From assembly GCA_007922225.1 (NCBI GenBank), contig ML679961.1, positions 64,360,249 to 64,424,248 on the forward strand: DNA of 64,000 nt. The letters are read 5' to 3'. The notes under the pieces are model-generated. The model saw nothing but the letters and a program-made list of their open reading frames with translations, ran no database searches and was not told the DNA's origin. Shown piece after piece: positions 26,461 to 38,100 of the stretch (positions are counted from its first letter, which is position 1; every line of letters starts with the position of its first letter). The translations under genes were made by a program, and so were the position numbers. This stretch comes from Emydura subglobosa. Its lineage: Eukaryota > Chordata > Testudines > Chelidae.

Positions 26461-29400
26461 TCACATATTATTATTTTTTAAAGGAAACATTATTTCCTTT
26501 TTGCCAGTGTCTTTCACAATTAGGTCGGTATATTACATTTCACAATGTGGCTTCTTATACTTAAAATAGGGTTTTTACAAATATTTTGAACGTGGGTAAA
26601 ATTAACAGATAAAATGGTCAGTGGAGTGGTTTTACAAACAATCTTAAAACAAATAGAATTATACAAAGTAAAGACAGACTTGAATTATTATGTAGTAAAT
26701 GGATATTTTTAAAAAGACTGAAGTGAACATTTCAAAGGGTAGAACAATAAGAGTCAGTTGAAGTTTTAGCTTTTGATTAAAGTTACAATGTATCAGGCTG
26801 AAGTGCCTCTTGGTAGAAAGAGGGGTGGGGTGTTTGTGGTTCTGTTCTTTCATTTTTTTCATGAAAACAGGATTGGGCCAACAGTATCTTCACATCACCT
26901 GTATGCAGAGCTAAGAGAATAATTGACTTTTCAGTTGCGTGGCTGACCTGGAAAAAAGATTTTTATTTCAGGTCGAAATGATTTTTGTTTTGTTCTGGGG
27001 TGTTTTTATCTTTCTTAAAAAATAAACAACAGATTTAGCTAAATTTCAAGTGTCAAAACATTTTGTATTGACAATATCAAAACAAAACTTTTCCATAACT
27101 TCTGTTTCATGTTTTTCATCCAAAACTATTCACTAACTGACCCAAATTTGCAAATAGTTATGGTCCATCCGAAACAGCACATTTTGGCAAATAAACTGTT
27201 TGTCCAGAAATAACATAACCCAGTTCTACTTGCATGTCCTCTACTGTCTGTCTTCTCCCAGGATGCCATCTAGTGACACAGTAATGAAACTAATTACTAT
27301 CCCTACCAGAACTTAGGATCAAGCAAGGGAGTTGCTGGAGTCAAGGCACAGGTTTCTCTTTTTCATTGATATTTTCCACTGATGCTGGAGGTAATTTTTT
27401 GCACTTCACTCGACTAGTACAGTGACACTAGTACTTGTGCTAATCCATGAGAAGTAGGAATGTTGCATTTGGGAAGGGAAAGGATTAAATCCCCCACACT
27501 CTATTGTCTTTAAAAAAAATCCCTCAGCTTTAAGAGATGATTTCTAGCTATACAGATTTCTGCAATATGGGGCCATGCTGCAATATGAATAACACGGTAG
27601 CACACCTGAAGCTTTGCCAAGCAGCTTTACTTAAACTAAATCACTAATAAATAATTCAGAACAGAAGTTAAATGTTGGTCTTAAGCCATTTTGAAGCATG
27701 CCTGGAAGGCAGGTTAGAGTATTGTTCCTCTTTCCTTTGTGAAACTGAGCTTGTGTGGGTCCTCCTCCCCTAGAAATCAGGGGGCTCCCAGCCACAGACT
27801 TCGCAGTGCCCTAAAACTGCTCCAGGAAATCAGCCTTTGTCCAGCATAATGAGCAGAAAGGGCCATAGTGTCTCTAATGAGCAAGAGGCAGCAGCATCCC
27901 TTCCTCCTCTTCTATTCCTTTCAGCCATCTGAATGATGGAGCAGCAGATCAGTGCCATGGAGGAAGGAAAGCAATGGAATACTCCTGCTAATTTCAGCTA
28001 GTGCAAGGCAGAACCAAACTGCAGTGTGCAGTTATCCGGACCAGAGGCAGATTATGGGGATTCGCTAGCTACTACTTCCTCTGAAGCATGAGGCAATGGC
28101 CACCATCAGAGACAGGGCCCCCCACTGGGTCATCTCATAGTTCCAGGCTGGCAGGTCCTATGAGAAAAGGATAGTGTCCAAGTCAGAACACTGAAGAGGA
28201 AGAGAGGGAGAAGTGGGTGGGCATTTATATAGGCTTCCCTTGGCCCCTTGCCCTCCATAGAATAGGAGTGATGAGGACTAGGAAAAAGGATTGAAGTTTT
28301 ATTAAAGCCCTAGTCCACTAACTGTCAAACAATAATTTCCATCTGTCTCCCTCCCAGACCTACCATGTAGAGAGAGATTTTCCTCATAGATGATCTGACT
28401 ATCCACAGCTGAAAGTCAAATGTGAATCCTGGGCGGGGAGGATCTTTCAATTTTTAAATTGGAAGTGATTATAATCAGCTGAATTAAAGATGAGTAATAA
28501 CCATAAAACAAAGACCATTTAGAGGACAACTCCTTTGTTGGAGACTTATTTTAAAGTCTATATCCGATTGTATTTAGCACCCCTTTGCTGCTTGCATAAG
28601 CCCTTCCCTTTCCTCTTGCTGGTGCTTGCTATCACTAATATTTGGAGCAACTTTGCCCCTCTTGTTGCATGGGCTGGTCCTCGATTTTCTTCATTCAAAG
28701 TGACTCCTCACTGTGCCAGATACACAGGGTTTCTGTCTTGGAAGAAAAGTCAATAATACTGCTGCTAGCTGGCAAGGGGTGTAAAGCCCAGTACCAAAGG
28801 GACAATAAAGTAAATAAAACAAAGTTCAGCAAAGGAATGACACCTGCAAGATACCAGCATACAAAAGGAAGGGCAGGGTCTTTATGGGGAAGAGGAGTGT
28901 GGAGTTGGGGAAGAAAAGAGTAGACGCTAACTAAAAAGTAACAAACATTAATAAACCAATTCCTCACCTCCTAACACAAGCTCCTTCACACCCTGATCCC
29001 AGCTCCTACTCTGGCAGCTTCCTAAAGCAGGAGGTAGGTTGAGTGTCCTGAGATGAAGTGCTGCAATGCTGTGGAGGTAGCCAGCTTAACTTTCTTTTTC
29101 TTCAACCCTGGGTAGGGTCCTCTCCTCTCCCTACTCCAGCAGGGCTCGCTGGTTGTCCTGGTCTGGTTGTGGCCAGTGTCAGCTAGGAGTGCTCACTCAG
29201 GATGCTGGTCACTGCAGTGCCTTGATGCATACAGCTAGCCTCAGAGCAGTTCAAGAACTCCCTGGGGGGAGTGGGAGATCGGGAAGGAATCCCTGAGCCA
29301 TGCTGTCTTTCTGCCAGCTTCCAAACTCTCTTTCTTTCCTTTGTGTAGTCAGGCTGCCCCTACCTAGGGGCTGTGCAGCCCTGGCTTGTCACTGGTCCAA

Positions 29401-30395
29401 GAAGTTTCCTCACCCAGATCTCCCCAAGCCAAAACCTCCCTATTGACCCCAGCAGTTCTAACTCTCTGGTCCCACTGTACCTCCATGCAGACTGGGACTA
29501 GGGTGAGAAAACTTCAGCAACCATCTTAGTTGTAGGCCTTCATGTAGCACCCCATAGAGGCTCCGTCTGTAGCTCCAGGAGCTGGGGAAAGAAAGCCCTA
29601 GTGAGAGTTGCCTTTGTTTGTCCAATGCTGCAGCACAGTTTTATGTGAGGTTTTGTGCCGCTGATTTCTGTATTAGCCTTACAAATGTTGCAAGAAATAC
29701 AGGAGACCTCAGCTTCTCTCTCTCTCTTGTTCCCTAGGGAAAGGGAAGTAACACCAAGACATGGGGTGGGTTGAAAGGGGCAAAGTGCTATTATGGGAAG
29801 TAGGCCAAAGAAGTGGCGTTTACATTTTATTCTGAAAGCTTTGAGGTTTATGGTCTTAGTCAGTCCCAGGAGATTGTTTCATTGCTATAGGCCAGCTGCT
29901 GAAAATGCCCTCTCCTGGGCTCACAAGTCTCCTAGTGGTGGCTGTCAACTACAGCCACGTTAGACAAAACCTTTGCTTAGGTTTATTTGAAAGCTTATGG
30001 ATATAGGACTGGTTGCTTTCTTCTGACCCTCTCCCCCATAACCAGTTTGCAGAGAGAGATACTTACTTTTGCAATATGGAGACCCCCAAGAGATCAAAAA
30101 TCATGATTAAAATAAAAATCATCTTGCCAGGAGATTACATTTCGTTTTTTCAGCCTGCCCTTTGATTTTCAAATTCCTCCTGCATCCCCAGAAAGTGTGT
30201 GTGTGGTGTCACTGTTAGGGTCGCCTTAATGGGTAAGGAGATTTTGGCCAGAATAGTACTCCAATATAGACAGTAGCTCAAACATCAGACCAGGGGGACA
30301 GAAAATAGTGAGGATGGCCGGGTTGTACTGTTCGCTGCTAGGAAGGAGCTTTTGTGCTATGTGAGATGTACTAAAGAACCTGACAACATCATAAT
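26460..30395. other. Intergenic, no gene recognised
   Basis: No gene, RNA gene or delimited element was recognised. AT-rich, partly self-complementary sequence around 26990-27220 looks repetitive, but I could not assign it. Confidence 0.45.
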
Positions 30396-30400
30396 CTAGG

Positions 30401-31441
30401 TGAATGTTTCTCACATACTGACTCAGTGGCTGCATGTGGCCTCCAGGGGCTTTTCTTGCAGCCACAGCCTCCTGGCAGTGATTGAGGGGTGAGGGGCAAA
30501 GCAGCAGCCTCTGCCCCCGGGCCACCAGCAGGGGTTGGACCCTGCCCCACTCTGCAGCCACACACACTGGAGGCAGTTTGTGTGAATTCCCTACTTTCCC
30601 AGGGGTGGGGGGGCTTGGGCTTACGGATTCAGCTCTGAAGTGGTGGGCAGCAGGATCTGTCCACAGGCCACAGGGTTTCCAGCCCTGACCTCATCCCCCC
30701 CAGTCCCCATTGCCTCCTCTGGCCCCCATCCCCCAGTCATGGCTTCAGGCAGGCTTCAGCCATGCTGTGATAGGCTGTCCTCCAGCTGCAGGGCCCAGGC
30801 TGTGGCTGCAGGGCTCCAGCCCTGGTCTCATCCTCCCCCTTGCCCCTGGCCCCCACTGTCCCCAGCCCCCATCCCTCCTCCTGGTCCCCCTGCTGCCTCC
30901 CTACCCACCTTCCCATCCAGGGCTTAATTTGGTCCCTGGCTTGACAGGGCTGAATAAGTCAGCTATGAAAAGTGATATTTGTATGTTTGTTAATATCACG
31001 TTTCACTACCTCCCAGCTAAACTAGCAAGTCTGCTGCTGTGAAAAGAGATATTAACAAATATACAAGTATAACTTTTCACAGCAGCAGACTTGCTAGTTA
31101 GCAAGTCTTTAAAAAAAGGGGGTGAGGGGTGCAGCCAAAAAAGCAAAAGAAACACCACCATAAAATGACAAAAACATACAAAGCATCTTATTTATGTTTC
31201 TATTCTCTTTAGGTCCAGTAAAGAATACAGACAACTGTACATTATTTTTATTGTGTCTGCAAAAAAAAAAAAACCAGCAACAAATAAATTACAATGATTT
31301 GAACATGTATATATGCATATTTATTTGTTTTTCCTAAAGTTAATTAAGTAAGTATTTATAAATAAGTATTTTAGGAAAAAGTAACAAGAGTTGGTGGCCG
31401 CACTTTGAGGCCATCAAAAAAATGTGTTGTGAGAACCCCTG
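30401..31441. mobile_element. Non-autonomous hAT-like element, about 1.04 kb
   Basis: ATCTAGG flanks it at 30394-30400 and 31442-31448. The ends are inverted: TGAATGTTTCTCACA on the left, and CAGGGGTTCTCACA from the right end. The interior has a Pro/CCCC-rich block (30660-30930), an AT-rich block, and the perfect 27-bp hairpin at 31020-31099. No transposase remnant was recognised. Confidence 0.75.
31020..31099. repeat. Perfect 27-bp inverted repeat with 26-nt loop
   Basis: Arms at 31020-31046 and 31073-31099 are exact reverse complements (aactagcaagtctgctgctg... on the left). A third, looser copy of the loop sequence lies upstream at about 30970-31000, in inverted orientation. Confidence 0.9.
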
Positions 31442-31459
31442 ATCTAGGGCATGCTACAG

Positions 31460-32290
31460 TGGGAGGTTATATTACCTAATCAGAACAAGTCCTCAACATG
31501 CTTTGGACAGTGAAACACTTTCTGGGATTACCCGAAGAGTCCAGGATAAATCATTACTACCTGCTTACGGTGCGAGAGAGCCTTGTCTGAGCCCAAGGGA
31601 AATCTTCCCCAACTACTGGCTGCAGGCAACACAAGTGGCTCTGCTCTAGGTTCTCTGCAAGCCCCGTTCTGTCTCTCTGCAGGCTAGCAATTTACTCGCC
31701 CCCCCACCCCCTATTACCTCAGGTGCCAGTCCCTTATTTTCTGGACACCCCCAATGTACACTGAATCCACTGCCTCCATAGAAACAGTGCACCCCACTTC
31801 ACCGGTTTCACCTCACTTCAACACACTCCTTAGCACAAGGCACTTAGATTTATAGTAAAGCCAAATTGAAGTTTACTTAACAGAGCTTGAAATAAAGATT
31901 CAAATAAAAGCAAATATAAGGGTTTGGAAACATAAGTTGCAGGTAAAAGAAAACATAAGATGCAAACTATAGCCTGTACTTACTAACAAGTTACTTTCTT
32001 GTCTAATTTCCTGTCCTCTCACCCAAATGTCAGTCCTTGCAGCGGTGGTCTAGTTCCAAGAGCTGGAATCCAACTTTCACAAGACATCCCTGCTGGCACA
32101 GTTCCTCCTCTGTAATGGATAATATAGTGTGCCCTTTTCTCTTCTCTTATACAGTTGCAGACTATTGTTTCTTAGTTTGTTTTTCCAAATCCTCAAGCCT
32201 TCACCTGGCCCGAACAGTAAACACAGACTATCTCCTCAGATATCAGTGTTGACTGAGAGCCCTGAGACCCCGCCTCGCCTCAGGTAACGA
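31460..32290. repeat. Candidate LTR-like repeat
   Basis: A G+C-richer block, a short AT-rich stretch ('aacagagcttgaaataaagattcaaataaa'), and a pyrimidine-rich tail. It resembles an LTR-type repeat, but the ends were not resolved. Confidence 0.25.
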
Positions 32291-32564
32291 GTCTCACCTT
32301 CAACAGCTTTGAAACCCAATAGTCTACGTATTTCTTAAACTACTTCCCCTACAAACATCTTGCAATAATCATGACAGTCAGCTAGTTCTTAGCTTTCAGC
32401 GAGGACGAAGACAGCTGGACACAGGGGTAATATACAAGGCTGGGCATATCTATGTCATAGACAGCCAAGGTCACATGCTGGGCTGTCACTATGGACTGAA
32501 GGTTGGTTATTGATGTTGCAATTAGCTCTATGAGAAGGGATGGAGACTTAATGTGCAATCCAGA

Positions 32565-32719
32565 CAGTGCTTAATTTGTGCCAAGGTTTGCCAGGACTGA
32601 GTTCTGGCACTTCTAGGCCTGGCGGTTCATAGCCCCAGCACTTCTGGGCTTGCTGCATCAGTTATGAATATAAAAAAATTGCTTGAGCTCTGGCCCCTTT
32701 CACTACAAATTAAGCACTG
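32565..32719. mobile_element. hAT-like MITE, 155 bp, with perfect 15-bp inverted ends
   Basis: Starts and ends with CAGTGCTTAATTTGT in perfect inverted orientation. The flanking 8-mers (AATCCAGA, GACCCAGC) match at only 5 of 8 positions, so the target duplication is decayed or absent. Confidence 0.8.
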
Positions 32720-33034
32720 GACCCAGCACTTCCAACCCAGCTTTTGTTTAGACCTTCATCTTTGTAGATTGGGATGGGGAGGCACAAATTGGGGTTTATA
32801 ATAGGAAAGGTCTTTCATTAACAGCCCTGTGATAAATTGCATTTATCATGTACCTTTGACTGCTTTATCTGCCTGCTGCCTACTAATCCATCTCCCATGG
32901 GGTTACTACCGACATTCCATACCTCTGCAACTACAATTTATTGCAAACACCCTGCACCAGAAATATTTCCTTCTTTCCCTTATATGTGGAATTTCTTCAT
33001 CCCACAACTCAGACTAGGAATTTTGTGAACACCA

Positions 33035-33185
33035 TTAATTTCTAGACCAATGGCAGAGGAACTGAGACAGAGAAATTAAGTGACTTGCACAAGTTACACA
33101 GGAAACTTGTGTCTAAGCCAAGATTTGGACCAAGGTCTCCTGTGTCCTAGTCCAGTGCCCTATCTACTAAGACATCCTTCTTACA
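33035..33185 (-). repeat. MIR-type SINE fragment, minus orientation
   Basis: 'gaactgagacagagaaattaagtgacttgcacaagttacaca' and 'gtcctagtccagtgccctatctactaagac' follow the reverse-complement MIR layout. Confidence 0.75.
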
Positions 33186-33373
33186 AGAGAATACAAAAAA
33201 GGGCTCCCACTAGAAGGTGAAATCCTGGCTCAATTGAAGGTTTATCATTGACTTAAATAGGGTCAGGATTTTACCCATTAAAAATAATAATTAAAAAAAA
33301 CCTCAAACATTTCCAAACTAGTTTTCTGCAAGATGCGGGGTATATACAGAAAAATGTAGTGCAGTATAAAGGG

Positions 33374-33379
33374 TTTATT
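33374..33379 (-). terminator. Candidate EXD2 poly(A) signal, distal (AATAAA)
   Basis: The first canonical AATAAA I found on the minus strand beyond the EXD2 stop, about 1.56 kb away. A MIR relic (33785-33975) would lie inside the resulting 3' UTR. Confidence 0.35.
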
Positions 33380-33784
33380 GAAACTTGTTTGAAAATACCT
33401 GTAATTCAAGCATGACTTCACCACTTGTGAGAAACACACTCATCACGAATTCATGTTGATATAACCTCTCTCTGGCAGAACCTGCCCTGTTCATCTCCAA
33501 AGATGCCAGAATGGGCAGAACAGTTAGGAGAGTGACAGTTTTTGAAATATCTAGGGATTTAAATTTGAGTGAGAATCTCTGGGTTCAGCAAAAGAAAATG
33601 CTAAAGAGGCAGAGATGAAAGTTAGTGGAGGAGAATGGGGAGATGCTAAGTAACTGAACCTTAGTTTCAAAGAAAGAGTTCTGTTTTTTTAAAAAGTGAA
33701 ATACAACTAAAATCTAGCACCAGACAAAAACATGAACGTTGAACAAACACAGCCAGGAACACATTAAAAATCAACAGTAATAAT

Positions 33785-33975
33785 TAACCCTTACATAATT
33801 ATTTACATTTTCAAAGCAATTTACAAATATTAATTAATTAAGCCTCAACATCCCTGTGAGGTAGTTATTAGCAGCCCCATTTTACAGATGGGGAAACTGA
33901 GGCACAAAGCAGTTACGTGACTTGTTCAAGGCCACACAGCAAGTCACCTCTGGGGCTCCTGGCTTCCAATCTTGT
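33785..33975 (-). repeat. MIR-type SINE, minus orientation
   Basis: The best-preserved MIR here: 'cccattttacagatggggaaactgaggcacaaagcagtta' followed by 'gtgacttgttcaaggccacacagcaagtca'. It may lie within the EXD2 3' UTR if the distal poly(A) signal is used. Confidence 0.88.
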
Positions 33976-34139
33976 GCACAGATGCCTAAAAAATACTGCT
34001 TCTCTGAAAAAGCCTTTTTCTCCCCTCACATCCTCTGTAAGACAACTGACCACATTTCACTCTGTGATGTGAAAGGGTGCTTGTCAAAAGCTATTCATCA
34101 GGGTGTCTAACCAGGAAGATTGTATTGGGAAGTAACATG

Positions 34140-34145
34140 TTTATA
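34140..34145 (-). terminator. Candidate EXD2 poly(A) signal, proximal (TATAAA)
   Basis: The minus strand reads TATAAA about 0.8 kb beyond the EXD2 stop. It is a variant hexamer and no strong GU-rich element was recognised, so this is only a candidate. Confidence 0.2.
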
Positions 34146-34938
34146 GACACACATTGTGTGTCTGAAAGGTGTTTTTTAAAAAAAAACCCACTGATTTCTA
34201 ATGTCGGTGCTGCAACACTGACAAAGTCACAGATGATATCACGTTTCATCAAGACGCCAGCAGCAGCCACCAGAAGGCTGCGAGAGGCCTGTCTTCAATT
34301 CTGACACAGTTCTCAGTCAGAGAGAAATGCTATTTCTTCACGTTGGGACCCCCTCCGCAGAACAGGAATGTCTCTTCAGGGAAGGTTTCTGCTGAGAAAA
34401 GCTAACAGGGTTGCAGCAGGCCTGCACCAAAAGCAAGGGGTGGGAGTGGAACTGTGGGTTAGTTTGGAGGTGCAGCCATCGGATGATTGGGATCAGTCCA
34501 CACTAGCACTTAGAAACAATGAAAAGGTTCATATCCCATCCACTGTGGTCAGGGGGATGGACTGGATGCATCACACCTCTCGGGGGATGGCTGAAAGCAA
34601 CACTACTGCTACTTTGAGCAGAGGAGAAGTCTCCCTGGCACAGCCCTTGTGGACTGAAACAGTCTAGTAAAGGCAGAGGAGCTCATGTCTGGATGCCCCA
34701 GGGCCCCGTCTCTGACGGTGGGGAATCACGCAGCTCCATTCAGACTATGGTTAAAAATTCCAAACCACCTTTAAAAGGCTGAACTCAATAGATTTAACCC
34801 TTGATAGGGTTGTTGAGTCCCAGCACAACCACTGCTGACAAAGGGAGTCTCACTGGACCATCCCGCGGACAGCAGCTTGCAGTTCCAATGGGGAGATGAA
34901 AATCCAATAGTCCTTCCAGTCGCTGGCTGGAGTCACTT

Positions 34939-35155
34939 TCATGACAGCTCAATCTGAAGGTCCTCCCCATATTTTCGGATCAGCTTCCCATGATTGTGGT
35001 TGACTGACCACTGCTTCGGGAGATGCTTCGGTTGCATGGTGTCCAGAAAATGCTGCCGCCAGCGCCTCTCCAGCTGCATGAGTGAGCGCAGCCCCCCTTT
35101 GGCGAAGCACTGCACCACCTTCAGCCCGTGTGGCATGTAGCTCTCATTAGAAATC
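34939..35155 (-). CDS. EXD2: EXD2 last coding exon (residues 550-621, stop)
   Basis: 217 nt from the acceptor CTTGGCAG to the TGA at 34941-34939. It encodes ISNESYMPHGLKVVQC, GLRSLMQLERRWRQHFLD, QPKHLPKQWSVNHNHGKL and GEDLQIELS. The ending matches the recalled human C-terminus in length and sequence. Confidence 0.96.
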
Positions 35156-38100
35156 CTGCCAAGATATAAGGGAGTTTGGTTTCACATAAGCCCAGTATGG
35201 GACACTCGGCCTCCCAAAGCTCCCCACATCATGACATGCTAGGCACCCTCTCATCCAAAGCACTTGACAAACACAAGGCTTAATTAGGCAGGCTGGGCCA
35301 ACAGAGTTGTCTGCCTGACTAATCCCCATGCCTTTAGCAGAGTAATAATGGGTGAGAGAGACTGCAAGCTTCTCCCAGCAGGAACCATGTTGTAATCTAT
35401 GGCCCCTATCTCCCAAGTGCCTCAGTGCCGGGGGTTCCTTGTGCTCTGCTGCGCCCTGTTTGTAATGCACCACATAAATACTCAGTTTGTTAAACTTTGG
35501 TCCTGGTTTTACAGGGATATTAAAACAACAGGAGGTGTTTTTAAAGGAGCTCGGGGGGAAAAAAAAATAGACATCTATTACTTAGGTCTACGAATGCTGC
35601 TGGGATTTTTGTTGCTGTTGTCCTATTTATGTATCAGGACACCTAGAGCCGTGGCTAGGCACCCTTTTCTGTAACTGCAATCTAAATACATAAATATACA
35701 CAGCACACGTGCAGATGGCTAAAACGTTAGACCTAGTCACTGGGGTTCTTGTGGTACCTGGTTTCCAGGCCGGCTGCTTCCTGGAGCATCTCTGATGTAA
35801 CGGTCTCGGTGTTAAAAAAGTCCTTGATTCCTTGTAGCAGCTCCTCTCGCCTGGTGCCAGGCAGGCTGTCTGCATTCAGCAAAGCTCTGGCCCCTGACCG
35901 GACCTGCCTCCGCAGGGGATCCTCCAGCAGGCGCACCCCTTCCTCGCAGCCAATGGGGGCATCAAACTCCTCGGCCAGCTGCTGCTTGAGATGATTGTCA
36001 TAGTAATTGGAGATGGCATGACAAGAAGTGCAAAGCAACAGCACATCATGGGAGTTGTGGTCCTTCATCTGGATGGGGAAGTGTCTCCTGTACTCGTGAG
36101 GTACAATGTTCTTCCTGGGAAGGAAACAGCAACAGTCTTAACTAAGACTTCAGTCAGCTGCTGCCATCAACTACTACTTACACACCTGATGGCACACTGA
36201 TATAAAAAGGAACTATCCCATAAGCCGGAACTTTCCAGGTTTGGTCTTAGCCCATGGGTGTATTGTGCTTCTGTGAAGTTTGAGGATAATCTTGGTTATT
36301 TTTGAGTTAGAGGGGAAAAAAAACCACACACTTCTAAGTTGTTTTTTGTTTTTTTTTTTAAAGAATCAGAAAAGTGTATGTAAACATAGCATTGGATTAA
36401 TTCTCTGTGACTACTCCAAGGTCAATCTGATGATTTTAGTCACAGAAATATATTTTTGCTTTCTACTCCTGTTAGCCCTGCAGAGACAGCACTAGTTTCT
36501 GTCCTGGCCAGTGCATCAAAAGAATTCCTAACAAAAGGTCCAATCCTGCAAGTACCTTATACACATGTTTAATGATTCCCATAGAAGTAGTGCATTCACC
36601 TCAAAGGGACTACTCGTGTGTGAAGTTAGGCAGATACATCAGTGCTTGCAGGACTGGGCCCTAATTCCAAATGCAGGACCAAATGCTAGTCTCAACTACA
36701 CTGGTGCATTCCAGGAGGGCACAAAGGAATTGCACAACTGTAACCAATGGCATAATATGGCTTCCAGAATCTTTATTACTTGTGATAATGAACAAGTAAG
36801 AAGCCCAGCATGATCTTCAGATCCCAGCTTGAGTCTGCAGGGAGGGCAATCAGAATAAACATACTCTGTAACCTAGGTAAGTTCTCTCTGGAAGTTACTG
36901 AGACACAAGCAACAAGGAACCCTTTGCATGAATTCAAAGAAATTTGCACCCTGTTTTTACATACATTTGGAAAAAACATTGAGACTACTCAAAGAAAGTC
37001 AAACCTCCATTCCACCTAAACACTGCTCTCCCAAGTCACTGCCTTCCCTCCTTTTCCTAATTACGTATTTTTTCTCTTATTTTACTTCTGTAACCCCCAT
37101 CCACATGTGTTAGGTCTATGTCTTGCAGATTTGATGGAGCAGTAATATTGCAGAATTCTACTGGCGATCCCATGACGCTTGCAGTATATTGAAACATAGA
37201 CAAGCTGTAAGTCAATTATCTCTGATGTTTGGTTTTTCATATACAAATCAATAGAAATCAATCACAACCCTTCAACCACCCAAAAAAACCTCACTCTGCC
37301 ATTTTACAGGTATTTTTCAGAGCTGAATCATAGTTAAAGATGAAAATATGTACGTTCATAAGAACATAAGAATGAACGAACTGGATCATTTTAATATCGT
37401 CAATCAAAGTAATTAAAAAATGTTTGATCAAAAACTTTATGTGTGGTATGTTATTCGTCCTCAGTGACGGCTTCAAGGGTGGAATCAAATTTCAGAAAGT
37501 TATAAGCAACTGCAAAATCACTACTGAGCACGCTTAGTAGACACCTGCAGAGTTATCAAGTTAGTGAAGCCCTGGCTCTTACGTGACATCAGAAGGGGTG
37601 AAAAGAACTGCATGTGCTTCCTGCTTGGCCTAGCTAGGGGGCTAAAGGGGACAGGGACAGCCACTAGGAAAGTGGCTTCTGCACCACAGAGATTGTACAG
37701 GCCTCTGTAAAAACATTCCAACATCCTTTCCCAGAAAACCTATGAAAACACCTTTGCCATCAGCACCAGATGAAATCTGCAGCCAGACAGCCCAATGCTC
37801 ACAGAGAAGTTTTAGATTCTCTCCACAATTTCTGATGCATTCGATGAATTTTTCAGAAATTCTGAAGCTTTCATTTAAAAATAAATGTCTCTTTTTTTCC
37901 TACTACAGAGACACAGCTGTCTCACTATAAAGTGGTGTGCTGCTGGTCAGTTGACTGTCACCTTGCAGGATACTGCTCCCAGCTAAACAGCAGCTGTAAA
38001 GGCAGGAACTCATGCTCCATACCAATTAGCCTTATGGATACGTAGGTGTCACAGCTCACTTGAGCCATTTAAATGCTAACAGGATTACATACAGAAAGGT

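Noticed and set aside
30482..31042. Proline-rich frames of 95-113 codons
   Set aside because: They arise from a C-rich block inside a hAT-like element that has flanking duplications.
34368..34667. 99-codon plus-strand frame near the EXD2 3' end
   Set aside because: It has no recognisable domain and lies in the probable EXD2 3' UTR on the opposite strand.
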